NCBI GenBank assembly: GCA_037176845.1
Contig: JAYKXP010000083.1
Coordinates: 62,001 to 126,000, forward strand
Origin: Paramarasmius palmivorus
Lineage: Eukaryota; Basidiomycota; Agaricomycetes; Agaricales; Marasmiaceae
DNA length: 64,000 nucleotides
Reading direction: 5' to 3'
Shown here piece after piece: positions 11,724 to 24,442 of the stretch (position 1 is the first letter of the stretch; each line of letters starts with the position of its first letter). The notes under the pieces were generated by a model. That model made no database searches, was not told where the DNA came from, and saw only the letters and a list, made by a program, of their open reading frames with translations. Position numbers and translations under genes: made by a program.

Positions 11724-12583
11724 TCATTTTTTGCGCACTCCATTTTGCGACTGCTCATGTGCAGTGCTATCGTCTCTCTTTACAAGGGGTCTATGTATTA
11801 CATATGTAGCCTACAATAAACTCTTGATATCCTTGCCTCCACGTCGTTTCGACGTGTTCCTTTGTATGATCAACGCTAGTTCCTTCTGCGCAAAACGCAA
11901 CGAAAAGTGAATGTGGTGAAGGGCTATCCTTTTGTTTGAGGTGCTACCAGGGCTCAAATATGTGGCTTTAGTGACAGGATAAAGATACCTACAATGAGAC
12001 GTTTATAATGGATGTGCGGTACACTCAAGCGTCCCCCGCGTCTTGATAAAATGGCGATTCCTCGTCCAAAACCGATCAACTAGGGTTACCTTTGAGCAAC
12101 CGTCATCAGTTGTCGCTTCCTTGTCTATACGTTGCTCTTTGAAGATCGGGGTGGCTGGTAGTCATCGCAACGACTGATCGTTCCTAGTTTACCACTAACA
12201 CAGCTTCCAGTGGCCGTCCAGCTCTTATTCATTGTGCTTCCAGACCGATCCATGTATAAATACAACGACAGCAAAGAAGGTGGGATATACAGCCTATGAG
12301 TCGATCAACACCTCCGAAAAGGGAAAGCGAATGTCGAGAAACATACCACTAGGCTCCAAAACACGATTTCGACTATAATAGCGGCCAAGGACCAACTGAA
12401 AGAATCACCGTATTTAGGCTCCAGCGTACCCATCAATATTCCACCGACGACCTAAACCCCGGAATGAGGACAAAGAGAATGTTCAGTCTAGACAGCTCAC
12501 CAGTATGAGGGTATATAAAATACCGCTTTCCAATACCAGTACCAGTACCTTCTCATAGCGAGCACGACGACTTGAAGCTGAGT
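11724..12583. other. intergenic
   Basis: Flank of tRNA-Asn and downstream region of the minus-strand membrane-protein gene. No open frame with coding character was seen. The T-rich run just after the tRNA (TCATTTTTTG) is the expected RNA polymerase III stop. Confidence 0.4.
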
Positions 12584-13555
12584 TTAGATAGGCATGTACA
12601 GCCGTGAGATGTAGCCTAAGCGTGAAATATGAGCACGAGAAGTCGGAGCTTTAGCATCAGTCTCCTGATTACACACCAAGTGTAATACCATAGAGAGCAA
12701 ACCGTCGTTATATTGGTGCTGAACAGTGAGTGCGTAGAGAAGAATCCTTGCGGGTTCACACATCTCTAATCGATCCGGACCTCCAACTACATAGCAAGTA
12801 GCCAAAGCAATTTCAGACACTGAAAAGATAATCGAGAATGTGCCATGTGAGCAGCGTGGAAAACAAGAAAGCGTACCTCCAGCGAGAAATAACAACACAC
12901 CGGGGACGAGAATCATCTTCTTCCTGTCTTCCCAAAGCACGAATACGCGCCAAAACATAATGGCGTCTCCGATGAGACACTAAAGCATAAATAGGTTATT
13001 AGTTATCGCCCAATAATAGGAGGAACATTTCATTTACGTTCATGAAGAGGATGGTCGTCAATACAATGCGTACAGTATTGGGCTTGAGAGCGAGCTCCTT
13101 CAGATGAAAGACACCAATCCCAGTTTCATCAACGAGATTGCCTCTGATAACAATTGCCGCAGTGAAAAGAGCGACCGGTACTGCGGATAAGGCAAGCATG
13201 ATGATCGATGTCATGAGAAGTAATGTTTGGGCGCTCGACCGAGATGACTGTCGAGTACTATTGAAAGATAAATATTAGACATGAGACGAAAGCTGCCAAG
13301 GTAAATGAAACGAAAACTCACTAAAAGAGAATAAAGATACACACTAAAACGCAGTGCGCACCTGGTAAAAACTAAACATTGAGACCATACGAGAGAAGAG
13401 AGAAGAGAGTACCAAAGGCAAAATGCGGATATCTGCAGCTGGATACCTCCCATTACAATGCCTTGGCCGGCGGGGAGTAAGTTTGTGTCTGCATCTGGAG
13501 AAAGCATGTGTTCGGAGGCTGGGTCCTCGACCCTTAGTTTTATAGATGGGGGCAT
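12584..13555 (-). CDS. multi-span membrane protein, agaricomycete orphan family
   Basis: The ATG at 13555 starts a polar N-terminus (DPASEHMLSPDADTNLLPAG) and then a first span (GIVMGGIQLQISAFCLW). After several short exons come LLMTSIIMLALSAVPVALF and the diagnostic run ILFMN/CLIGDAIMFWRVFVLWEDRK, which joins across an intron starting GTAAATG. LVPGVLLFLAG and VSEIALATCYVVGG follow another intron (GTACGC...TTTTCAG), ending RLYMPI at 12584. The LIGDAI.FWR..VLW motif with hydrophobic segments on both sides typifies a large unnamed basidiomycete family of multi-span proteins. Exon joins between 13440 and 13230 are uncertain. No function is known. Confidence 0.6.
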
Positions 13556-14004
13556 AGGCAGTGATTCACATACCGTATTTTATCGACTAGTCTTGACTGT
13601 GATTTCGTCATACAGGAATGAATGTTGCACGCTGAATGTTGCACGCAAAGTCGTAGAGAACGGTACTTATTCGCCACCGAGAACTCGGGGATGTCCGAGC
13701 TTGCTCGGTGATTTCGGTGCACAGCATTCTAAATAAAGCAGTCCATTGTTCAACGTCGGGATGAGCGATTGGGTACGAGTCTGTGCTTGACACAACCTAC
13801 TTTTACTGGGTGATGTCCAATGATGTTGTGTCAACCGTTCCACAATATTCCCGTCTACATATCAGGCAATGGTTCGGCTGGGGGGGATCAAAGAGCATGG
13901 GATAAATAGTGTATTGAGACAATAATAACGTGCTGGTGGAATGGTTTTCTAATGCCTTGGACTTGGAGTTCCAAAAATTAACTCGCAACTATCGTAGTAG
14001 GTCA
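13556..14004. other. intergenic
   Basis: Contains a small tandem duplication of GAATGTTGCACGC (about 13617-13643). There is no gene. Confidence 0.4.
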
Positions 14005-15467
14005 TCAACTCATCTGCTCTTCCTTCACCGCTAACGGTGCAAAGGGGGCTCCCATTTCGTAGTTTTCCCAACTAGCTTCCGCTTCCTGTTTCATTTGAGC
14101 ATGCATGAGATCAAATTTCTGTAGCAGGTCAGCCATCATCATACGAATTTCAACAGTGGCCAAATACTTACAGCTTTGAGTTCGTCAGATAAAATGTTGC
14201 GAACGTCGATCTGAGGCTGGGCAATAGGCTCGTCGAAGGACAGGAATGTAAGCGAACTATGAACCAGAATTGCATCAGTCCCAGGCACTGAGTGAGAGAA
14301 TGGGGTTTACCTATCGTTTGGCGACGCAGATCCATCTAGACCGCTTGTAAATGAACGGGAAGATTGTGTACGAGGCCGAGAAGAGGTTGCAGGCTTTGAT
14401 TCTCCGTCACTTGTTTTCGTCTTTTGAGATCGGGGCTGGGCCGTCTTCCGACGCTGCTTCGTCTTCGCAGGAGAAGTAACGACAGGATCTTTCGTTGCTG
14501 AAGGCTTAGGCTTCGCGATGCGAATGAGCCTTGGAGAAGACATCCCAACAGCAGAGTCGGACACTGTCTTCTGCAACCGTCTGTTCGGTTTAGGACACAA
14601 CATCTCTACTGCAACGTCACCGAGAGTGAAGGGTGGTGGTGGGGGCATACGAAAGGTAAATGACGATGAGTCGGAGGGTATATGTGCATCAGGAAGTGAC
14701 ATGCGTCTATTGGAGGCACAAGAGGTAGGTGTTTCGTCGGGATGTGAGCAGTCGACCGGTTCAGTGCTGTAACAAGAAGCAATCTGGGATCGTGAATGGT
14801 GAGAGTGAGAATGCGAGTAGAAGTCAGGGGTATCTATTGTTGAGGGTATAGACTGCGAATGAGGCGGAGAAGGGGAGCCATCTGATATATCATCGAATTG
14901 AGCAGGGGTGGTGAGTCTGAATGATTCCGGAGAATTCGAGGGTAAGGAGGCGGTGGGTGTCGAGTTACGTGTCTTGGAAAGAAGATCCGAGAGCTCAACC
15001 TCGTCTAGAGGTGAACTAGGAGGATCCGGCGATGAATGTCGGCTGAGAAGTCTATCCATCAGGCCTGGTTTATCCCAGTCTCGCAACATCTTTCGAGAAG
15101 GGTTGGATCCGGGAAAGATCAATGCGGTGTTTTCAGGCTCTAAGGGGACGGATACAGTATTCCTTCGCTTGTAGGTTGTTGAGCTGTCTATCCGTCAAAC
15201 CGGCTGGGCAACAATCCTAAATTACTATACACACCTATTCTTCTGAGCGCTTGTGTGAGGACCAGACCGAGATTTATTGAATTTGACTTCAGAGACTGCC
15301 TCCTTTGCCTCTCCAGACACCATACTATTTCTTCGCCTCTTGCCTCCCCGATTTTGCCTTGTATCCACCTTCTCCAGGCGAGCTTCCGAGAGCGATATTC
15401 GTAAATTTGAGGCTCCATATTCCATCCTTGTGGTAGATATGGGATGAGTTGAGGTTATATGAGCCAC
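14005..15467 (-). CDS. Ser/Pro-rich basic protein, probably nuclear
   Basis: Four exons on the minus strand. Exon 1 (ATG at 15467) ends GPHTSAQKN and splices (GTGTGTATAG...ATAGACAG) to STTYKRRNTVSVPLEPENTA. Exon 2 is long and of low complexity: SHSHSHHSRS, an FRMPPPPPFTLGDVAVEM block, then SPAKTKQRRKTAQPRSQKTK. The last exons read SLTFLSFDEPIAQPQIDVRN and KFDLMHAQMKQEAEASWENY, ending KEEQMS. The basic clusters (GGKRRRNS; KTKQRRKTAQPRSQKTK) look like nuclear localisation signals. I recognise no folded domain. The short conserved-looking motifs IFPGSNPSRKMLRDWDKPGL and ASWENYEMGAPFAPL may be the functional ends of a disordered adaptor. Confidence 0.6.
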
Positions 15468-15964
15468 GCGGACGGCATGCGGTGATGGTGGTGGTAAGAG
15501 AAAAAGAAACGCGAGCTGATGTCATCTGGTCCAGAGAAAGCAACTGTAGGTAACGTGACCGTGATCAAATGGCCGAGACATTGTTCGGCAAGGTCCGATA
15601 CTCCTCTCGGGCTACCTCCATCATATCACAGCTCGCTTGCCCTAGCACGAGTTCTCCCGACCTCAATGACTGGAGGCATTTGAACATATTTATCCGTGCG
15701 GCTTCAGCTGGCAGATGTCTATCCTGGTTTGCTTTTCTCCACCGCAAGGGTAACGACACCCACCGAAGTTTAAGCATTGCACATGAACAATGGCAATACC
15801 GTTGAGCAGCTCAGTCTCTTGATCTTCGGGAAAACTTCGCATGCCTGGGTAGTTATCAATATCTTCTGGAGGCTTTATACACCACCTTCTCTAACGGGGT
15901 CTAGATTCTCCACGCTTCAAGTATTTAAGGAGTGAACATGTGCCAGTATTCAAGCATCATCGCC
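15468..15964. other. divergent promoter region between two genes
   Basis: Shared upstream region of the Ser/Pro-rich gene (-) and the endoglucanase gene (+). A TATTTAAG element at about 15921-15928 lies near 40 nt upstream of the endoglucanase ATG and may be a TATA variant. The 78-codon plus frame at 15569 shows no recognisable feature. Confidence 0.35.
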
Positions 15965-17776
15965 ATGGTATCCCATAAGCTGTCAGTCCTCTCGCTATTG
16001 GTATCGCTCTCCGTATCTACGTGGTCCAAAATAATCTATGCCGGTGTAAACGAGGTAGAGCTTTCAATCTACTCAACCCATATGCATACTAATATCTACA
16101 GTCTGGAGGCGAATTTGCATCTCAAAATTTACCGGGACAGTTTGGAGTAGACTATGCCTTCATTAACAAGGTAGCTCTTGATCAATGCCTCCGGTCCTCT
16201 TTCCGAACTGATATTCTACTCAACAACAGACTGCCGTCGACATCTTTACAGACCAGGAACAGATTAACCTCTTTCGAGTGACCTTCCTGATGGAACGAAT
16301 GTGCCCGCTAGAAACAGGCTTGGGAAGTACCTTCAATGAGACTGTGAGTCCTAGTTTTCAAAACATATCTTATCCACATTGACACTTGCTAGTACTTCTC
16401 AGAATTCGCTGACGCGGTCAACTACATCACCACAGAAAAGGGAGCATACGCTATTCTCGATCCTCACAATTATATGCGCTACAAGTTAGTGACCATGATG
16501 AGATGTTAACCGGTAATCAAATCTCTACTTTTTTACAGTGATCCATCAATGCAACCATTCAGTGGAAGCGTCAGTACGCATCCGTTCACATTTTTACAAT
16601 CAGTTAACTTCCGGGAAATAGGTAATTGGCAACAGCTCCGATCCGACTGCAGCCACCACTGAGCAGTTCGGAGAGTTTTGGACTGAGCTGGCCAGTCGTT
16701 TTGTTGACAATCCGTTCGTCATCTTCGGTATTAATAACGAACCACACGATATGGCATGTTTTCCGTTAATACATTACTTCGGACCCACTTAGACGCATTT
16801 ACAGCCAACCCAGCTAGTCTTGGATAACAATCAAGCTGCGGTCGATGGTATTCGCTCAACTGGCGCTGAACAACTTATTCTGGCTCCTGGAAATTCTTGG
16901 ACTGGTGGCCACTCCTGGACGCAGGCTGCTCCAAATGAGCCTTCAAGCGAGTTCCTGAATAAACTCGTGGATCCCCTCAACAATACAGCGATCGATATCC
17001 ATGAAGTAAGCTTGTCTGCTTACTCTATGCACAGAAGAATAACTCGTCTTCGTTTATAGTATCTAGGTATTATTGTTCCGTCACGGTTGAATGGGTCTTT
17101 AATCACGCTGGCGATCCAGATGAAGACTTTTCCGGAGGACACGCCGAATGCACTCAACCTGGTGAGTTCGCTGCCAATCGACTCAAACCGTCACGTAATC
17201 ACAGAACAGGACCATCAAATCTTGCCTCTGTAACTGCGTGGTTGCAGGAGAATAACCTTAAGTGAGTTCTAAGCCAATGCCTTCCCAGAAGCTCTTGCAG
17301 CGCACAGTATTGAATCCGGATCTATTTTAGGGCAATGCTCACCGAGTTCGGCGGAGGTAACAATGACGGGTGTAGAGAGGTCGGCAGACTTCCGTTTGTT
17401 GACAAACGTCTGATTACCATTTCGTTGATAGGCGCTCGATGATCTCCTCACTTACCTTGCCGATAACGACGTCTGGATTGGTTGGACAGCCTGGGCCGCG
17501 GGTCCATGTCAGTTATATTGTTCTGCTATTTGTTTGAATTGGCTGACATTCCATTCCGTAGTTTGGGGCACGTTCTCGCCTTGCTGTGGAAGCGATACCG
17601 GAAGTTTGGAGCCTGGTTTGCTAAACGCGTTGGGAGAACCCAAGTGAGTCACAATAACAATTTCCGTTAGTTTAGATTTAATAGTTGAGCGTCACAGCGC
17701 ATTTGATTCGGTTTGGACCCCAGCAATAAAACCCCATGTACCCGTAGATGGTAAGGGTACTATATTCTTCCCATGA
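15965..17776 (+). CDS. secreted GH5 endo-beta-1,4-glucanase (GH5 subfamily 5-like)
   Basis: Many short exons. MVSHKLSVLSLLVSLSVSTW is a signal peptide. KIIYAGVNESGGEFASQN, FRVTFLMERMCPLETGLG, VNYITTEKGAYAILDPHNYM and FVIFGINNEPHDM follow, the last with the acid/base Glu. LILAPGNSWTGGHSW and IDIHEYLDEDFSGGHAECT come next, then the nucleophile Glu in MLTEFGGGNNDGCREALDDL. WIGWTAWAAGPFWGTFSPCC leads to a short C-terminal tail ending KGTIFFP. The order and catalytic residues match fungal GH5_5 cellulases, which cut internal beta-1,4-glucan links in plant cell walls. I see no CBM1. Two oddities support this exon model: a 7-nt micro-exon TATCTAG at 17060-17066 completing HEYLD, and a likely GC-AG intron (GCATGT...TTACAG) between HDM and PTQLVL. 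Confidence 0.9.
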
Positions 17777-17914
17777 AAATGTGCCTCATCGATTACGCCA
17801 GATCTCAAACGAAATGGGACATCCAGTTTGCAGTAAATTGTAGTACATGAAGTCGATATATTCAATGTGGAACAAATATGCAGTTCAGCTTCTCCCTCCA
17901 CTACTTCAATAAGT

Positions 17915-19962
17915 TTATTTTTCCCTCCGGATGCTATCAGGTGAAACGCCGATCTCTCCTAGTCCGCTGATCGCCACCTGCTCAAACTCCGGCGTGCCGC
18001 ATATTAACACATCTCTTTCTCCCGCGTCTGAAAGGGATGGTTCTTTGACAAAGAACTCGGCCGACAGCCTACGACGACGATGATCCAGCTTGAAAGACCC
18101 AGTCGACGCTGGATTTTGGTTTGAGAACAAGGTAACCCGAAATACGATCCGTTGGGCATTTTCGGTGACCAGCTGTTTCCAAATGCTTGAGATGATGGAA
18201 ATAAACACGTCAGGTTCTCTCGTTGATATAATGAAGATGATATCCCATCGCGTCTTGTTTCTGCCTATACCTCTCAACATGCTCAAAAACGGCGTGATGC
18301 CAATTCCTCCCGCTATCCACAGACATTTCCTCGACCCGTCTGGTTTAGCCTGGATGTCAGGTAGCCCAAACTCCCCTGTAACTCCCAATATCCTGACACC
18401 TAGCTCCAAAGGACGAGAATCAGTCAATAGCTCGGGTTTCAGCTCGGCTAGCTTGTGGGCTATGGAAAATAGTGCCCCAGTGGCTAGTCCACCAGGTCTA
18501 AGCTTCACAGTGAGCGAGAACGTCCGAGTAGCACTCATGGGGTGCGCAGAGGAAACTGTCCAAGTGCGAATATGGTTATCGTTGACAGAGCTGGGCTTTC
18601 TGGGTGCCATGTGCTGATACCTCGCAGTCCCAAGGAAAGGTGCGAGATCCAGAATGATAGCTTGCCCTGGATTGATCCCCAGCTCCTTCGACGACTCCCA
18701 CGTGAACGTTGCCACGTTTTCACTGTGGAGATCAACGCTCGACAAGACCGCCTTGACCGAGTCTTCTTCATCAAAGAGTTTCAGATTTGAACACTCCTCG
18801 ATCAGAAACTTGATGGGAGGACTATATGGACTGCGTTCAGGCAGGATTCCAGGCCTCTGTCGCACAGTCAGTGCATCTTCGACGTATACAAAACCAGTAA
18901 CATAGATCTTTGTCAATCGGTTTTGTAACATCATGATGTTTCGAGCTTCAGCGCCGTAGAGGTTCTCTGCGGTACCGGTGAGATAAAGGACATCTCCGGA
19001 TTCAAATGAGACGAATGAGAGCGAGGCCAAAGGGGTTGCTTCGATATTCCCTAAGGAAGTCATGATCCTGTTTCCTGACGTGCCAATTGATCAAAAGTTC
19101 AAGAAACAAAGCCAGACAATGGGCTAACCTGAATAATCAGGGAGGATCACTGTACGTTTGTCTTTGGATGAAACCCGAACAAAACCCGGACGTCCTCCCC
19201 GTTGGTTCATCCCAACATGTGAAGGATACATATCCTTCTCCGTTGTGGAAGCATAAGTTGTACCAAAAAACACGGTGTCCGCTTTCTGGATAAAATCCAC
19301 AACCCCTTTCGGTAGCTGATCTTCAAGAGAAAGATGAAGCTGCCTATATTTGACACGAGGTACCGTATTGGGATGTGGGATCAAATCTCGAGCATTAATG
19401 TACTTGGGGCAGTTCCTATCATCAGATATCAATCATCATACTCAGGACAACAGCCAAATATGAACGCACGCAATAGACTCGTTAACAAAGACCTCCATAT
19501 CGAAAGTGTCATCTCTACGACAAAGCTTCGATATCTTGCCTGCAAATTTACTGCGTCTACGCGTTGGGAAGTCGATGCCTATTCCAGCAACGAGCATATC
19601 GTGATTGACGTTGGTAATGTTCCCGTCGTCGGTAAAATGTCCACTGGCGTTCTTTATCAGGGGATCGCTATCCCAGACCCGCATAGTGAACGTAAGTGTG
19701 GTGTATTTGGGATGTTTGATGAACCCTGGTTTTCCATCGTCTGCACATAGAATGGAGCCCCACGGTCGTCCTCTGGATCCAATGTCGTGATGGGCAAGAA
19801 CGGTAGAGTTGTCGAGTGGAAAATCCCATCCTCCGGATTTAGATCACCAGCGATAGATGTATACAGCATTCGCAAGGACGGATCCGAGTCGTAGTTCAAC
19901 TTGCGGCGAACCATCCTCTCGCCAGGATGCCAGCCATTCAGCGACATTAGGGTTTCAAGCAC
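17915..19962 (-). CDS. PNPOx-like / ferredoxin-reductase-like oxidoreductase with a one-base frame break
   Basis: The N-terminal flavin-binding part begins MLETLMSLNGWHPGERMVRR and reaches FHSTTLPFLPITTLDPE. Then GKPGFIKHPKYTTLTFTMRV, DFPTRRRSKFAGKISKL, NCPKYINARDLIPHPN and MNQRGGRPGFVRVSS follow. The last exon (17915-19063) carries FVSFESGDVLYLTGTAEN, the FAD-binding-like HIRTWTVSSAHP and the NAD-binding start CLWIAGGIGITPFLSMLR, ending with DVLICGTPEFEQ. This order is typical of fungal FAD/NAD-binding oxidoreductases with an N-terminal PNPOx-like half; substrates are unknown. Near 19768-19773 the frame must shift by one base to pass from TLDPE to GRPWGSILCADDGKPG, as if one G of GAGGGACGA were lost. 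Without the shift the protein stops early. This is either a pseudogene or a sequence error. Confidence 0.8.
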
Positions 19963-22900
19963 GCGAGGATGAAAGGCTTAGTGGAACGCTCAAGGATAAA
20001 AGGTGAGGTGTTTAGTCATCCCGGATAGTCAGGAGTTCCGTATCGCGGTCAAGTGTTCCGATCCCGGAAAGCTGTCATGTGCGCCTCAGTTAAGCTTCAT
20101 GCCTTGGCTGGTGTCATGCGAGGATTCTGCTTGGTGTGATGGTATGATTCAACGGAGTAGAGGTTCAGATTGTGTAATAGCGGTTACACGCTTGATGTCA
20201 AGTCGTAAGACAGCATGGGACCATACCAGTGATTTACGACGTTTCACGAAGCAAAGAATAAAGTACCAGCTAAAAGGTCACAAAGATACCGAAACGTATC
20301 CAAAGCGTATCTAGTCCAGTCGAGGTCTGCGGCGGCTTGCAAGCACGGGGGCCCATGGAAAGTTCGGGGAAACCGGCCATTGAATGATAAAGCCAAAGTC
20401 ACTGAAGAAACAGACAGGAGAACGTCCAATAGCCCTGCCGTTCGAAAACGTACTGTAGTTAAGCTACCTGGATAACCGAGACGTGTTCTCTGTTACCCTT
20501 CCGGTAGCTAGTACACAGAATGAGTTCCAGAAAAGTAAAATGTAAATCATAGTCGACTCCCACTGGCAGATGCAGAGAGCAACTTGAAATAACCCACCGA
20601 GATTGCAAGTTTGCGCGTTTTGCTAGGCTTTCAACTTCCTTCCAAGTGCTATAGGTCCGATGTAAGCTTGAGAACTAAGTAGCAATGAGCTGATTTTCAT
20701 CTTGAGTTTCTCGAGAGTGGTTGAGAGTGGTGGAACGAAGGAGAAAGAAAAAAACCAGGATCAAAGAAGTTCGAAGCTGAAAATGAACTGATTCGTGGAG
20801 GATGCGGTTCGGTTCTAATTCCGAGCACGTCGGATTCCCACGAGGCTGATCCCAAATTAGGTGTCAAACAAACTCTCACATTGACTTCCACCATCTACTT
20901 CTTCAAAATCTCTTATATCCACATTCATTCAATGCGTTGGATCACTCAACTCGCTCTTCGGTGCGCCTTGCCCCGCATACATTGTCCATGTCAAGGTTAA
21001 CTGATGCGCTGTATTTCTGCTGCCACGTTAACCGTTGAATCAAAACGGGTTTCCATGGGTAACAGGCATGTCAGAACGACTCTAGCGATGCCGAGTCGGA
21101 CTCTCACAGAAACTGGTGACAATAGCTGTTCGGTCTCCCTCGGTCATTCTTCTGTCTTGGATAATTCATTTCGTAGCACCGATGATGGAATCGTGTTGTC
21201 AATTTACCTGGCTCTGGACACACATTCTTGGTGAGTAACAAATACCGCTCTCCGGAAGATTGTGACCTCAGAACTTTCTCAGTGAACGGGTAGCCTGTTC
21301 CGGAACTTCCGGGGGTTTCCCCATATTGTTGTTTTTGCCTGATGGCCGGAATAGCAGGAACTCATCAAACCGCACATCTCAGGATTGGCGTGAAAATCGG
21401 TTTCATTCCCATCGTGCCTTTGATGAACGCTTGTTCAGGTCCCTGTAATGATCTACCAATACATTACCGGGAACCATAGAATATGACGGGCGTTTCAAGA
21501 TGAACATGGGCGGGGTTTTGGTTCACCTGTAGTCTGTTAACCTACCTTACAGCATGTCATAGAAGGTGTGTACTCTTGACATTTCATGGAATCTTATTTC
21601 TCATGTTTAATCATCCCTTCAATGCCATCGTCTAAGCTGTTACCGGGTGCAGAGGCTTTCGTGATCGTTCATGGTTGTGACAGAAGTTCATGATACTCGG
21701 ACTCTGTATCATACAGCAGCGCAAGTAATGACACGGTCTGAAATCATCCGCAGATCTTTCCATTTCTATACCCTTTTCGGGTGTCCTCTCTTCAAGTAAC
21801 ACAGCGCCCGATCGCGAGACGTGTCATACTACATGCAGGTTCTTCTCACCACAAGGTAGCGTATCGCCCAGGAACTTGGCTTTCTTCACATCATCGTTTG
21901 AACCTCTACGTCACATGTCGAACTATCCACGGCACGGTAGAGACAGCCTTCCGTCAGGTCCCTCGCACTTTTCTCGCATTCGGAGGAAACATCGCACTGT
22001 CAAGCGCGTTCAAGTTCATCACGAGGGATATGGATAGCCAATGTCCTTCGTGGTGAGTCAGCATCATTCGTTTGTGCGAATCGTTTGACTTAAATCCGTG
22101 TAAGCCCCATTGTCTATAAGAACCTCAAATTGAAGATCCTCAGTAACGCCTTCACCGGTGATATTGGGCATTAGATCACTCGGGCGACTCCACTTCCCGC
22201 GTGCCTGTCTAACCCTCGTGTTAGAGATGGCTCTAGGCTTGTATACGAGGTACGCTTGTTTCTTTTTGTCTTCTCGCATCAAGACGTGGACGAAAAACGG
22301 ACGGCTATCACCTATTTAGGTGATCCATCATGGTTTCAACGGTATGAATGTCAGCCACAGATGGCGTATTCGTCCAAGGTGAGTTTAGTCGGTCGCCTTT
22401 CGCGTGAGTCTGGCATGCAAGCCGAAAGAGTTTATAGTTCAAAGTCTTCCTTTGGACCTTCCGTCCCATCCGCGTCGATTTAAAGCGTCCGAGGGAGATG
22501 CCTCATATGACGGCAGGTAAAAGAAAAGGAATAGCGAGCCTTTGCATACTAACGAAGTTCATTTCACAGGCTGATTAAATTTGAGCTACCGATTCGAGGA
22601 GATAGTGCGCTGTGTTGAAGAAAAGCTAGTCCAATAAACCTTAAGCGAAGGGTAGGCATGACGCTGTAAGTCTGAATAGAAATCGCTTGAGACCAACAGA
22701 GACCGCATTTTGACAATGTCAGGTGTTTCAATACGCGTCTTGGAGTTTCCCTTTCCACGCCGCTGATTCGATAAATGAGGGGCATATGGAGATGTACATT
22801 TGCCGAGATAATCTGACACGAGTGTCCACACTTCAGAACCATCACCTTGTCCGCGTAGTCCAAGGGAATTCGAGTTTGAACAGGCTATTCAGGTCCCTAG

Positions 22901-24302
22901 AACCCTTATTGAACCTTTGGGTGCTCTAACCATGATCGATCGCCGCTCTACAACACGGAATTCCTGTATTAGTTTTAGAGGACATTTCGGCTATCAGTCC
23001 TCGATAGGAAACCCCGTATACCTCGAACGCGCATTGCGGTGATCAGAGAAGCTCGGTTAGGCATCGTTGTGAATCGAAGGAGATCGACATGAATTAGCAC
23101 ACGTGTTCGACCAGGGAATATATTGATGGAGTCTCAAGAAGCTCGGATTGACACATGTGAACGGGTAAATTTACCAGTAGGATAGCAACAAGTTGAAAGG
23201 AGAAGATAGAGAAAGATGTCATTGAAAGATTCGCCAGGCTAGGAATCGACTGTTCTGGATTTATTTCGTGGAAATTCAGAAAACCCGATGTCGACCGAGG
23301 TATGGAATTGGTGGAGGAAAGGATCTGCGGTGACGGGGAAAACCAAGTTGCGAATGGTAATGAGCGGCTGGGCAATTGGAGGAAGGGCCGCCCAGAATAT
23401 TGTGATGAAGGTTGCCATCGAAAATATGACAGAGATAGCGTGATGCAAAGCTCGGTTCGTAGCCGTCTTCTGGTTCGGCGCTAGCTGCGGGAGAAGAGAA
23501 TCCGCGCGGAGCTTGAAACATGACATCGCATACTGGCGGTTGCCGAGTCGGCGAGTGCTCTTTCTTTGCCTCCCGTCCATTCATCATTGAAATTGCATAT
23601 CGATGAATAAGGTCCCTGGAAGGTAGAGAGGCCGCTGATGGCTCCGTGAAACTCATAAATCCCCTTGAGATCCACATTGGCATCAATAATAGGATAGACT
23701 TCGTATAGGAGCTCCATTACCTCTGATTCTACATACACGTGTAGTGTATTCGCCTCGGATGGACTAAGATAATGCCTCGGTAGCAGACAAGGCAAGGCTC
23801 TCGCACCGTGAAGAAGGTCATTATATACGCTCTACATCTCAGGGTAATGTCTCAAGGTATACATAACCTTAAGATAAGCATCTGTTATGTGACAGAAACG
23901 GGATCGGAGCTTTTGTACACAACAAACCGGTTTGACTGGGCAAAGATGGGAACGGAGTGCAAATCGACAAGAGCGGAAAAGGAGAAAATGCTAACGTAAC
24001 GACTATTTTCACGTTTTTGATTCACGCCGATCCTTTCCTTAAGCGTCTCGGGAGGGCCGGTACCCTTTACGTTTCGATGATCCAACTCGTAAAGTACTGG
24101 CTCTCGAATCCCATTTGCTAGAAACGCTGTCTGTTTCCATCGAAAACGCACCTTCGAGCTTGTTCAACAGCCCTTATACCCTCGGGGAAGAACTACAACG
24201 GTGTGTCCATTGCCTGCTCGCCCATTACTGTTGTGCCTGGGCGGGGGTCTACTTGGCGCTCTCGGCCTTTTCTTTGTTCACCGCTCACTAAGGTTCGGTC
24301 CA
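19963..24302. other. long stretch without a defensible gene
   Basis: I find no gene with joined exons or recognisable motifs. Some minus-strand pieces look coding at the level of amino-acid texture. Examples are a hydrophobic run near 23290-23450 (ISVIFSMATFITIFWAALPP) and frames at 22064-22282, 22586-22863 and 23481-23795. They change frame often and no intron set repairs them. A plus-strand start MRWITQLALRCALPRIHC at 20934 ends quickly. The stretch is best described as decayed or lineage-specific sequence. Confidence 0.35.
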
Positions 24303-24311
24303 TATATAAAG
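24303..24311 (+). promoter_or_regulatory. TATA box of the C2H2 gene
   Basis: TATATAAAG lies about 130 nt upstream of the ATG at 24443, followed by a C/T-rich leader, the usual layout of strongly expressed fungal genes. Confidence 0.5.
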
Positions 24312-24442
24312 CAGCCAAATTTGAACCTTGCCACTGACGATCCTACCCTGCTTGTAATCCCCCATCACCGCTCGTTGTATGTTCCTTTCCTCAGCTTGAA
24401 TTTCTTGCTCCCAGACTACAACACTCGTATATATCTTGCTCA

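Noticed and set aside
14518..15174. Plus-strand Gly/Ser-rich frames
   Set aside because: Shadows of the low-complexity minus-strand exon at 14307-15122.
18090..18617. 175-codon plus-strand frame
   Set aside because: Antisense shadow of the reductase domain exon on the minus strand.
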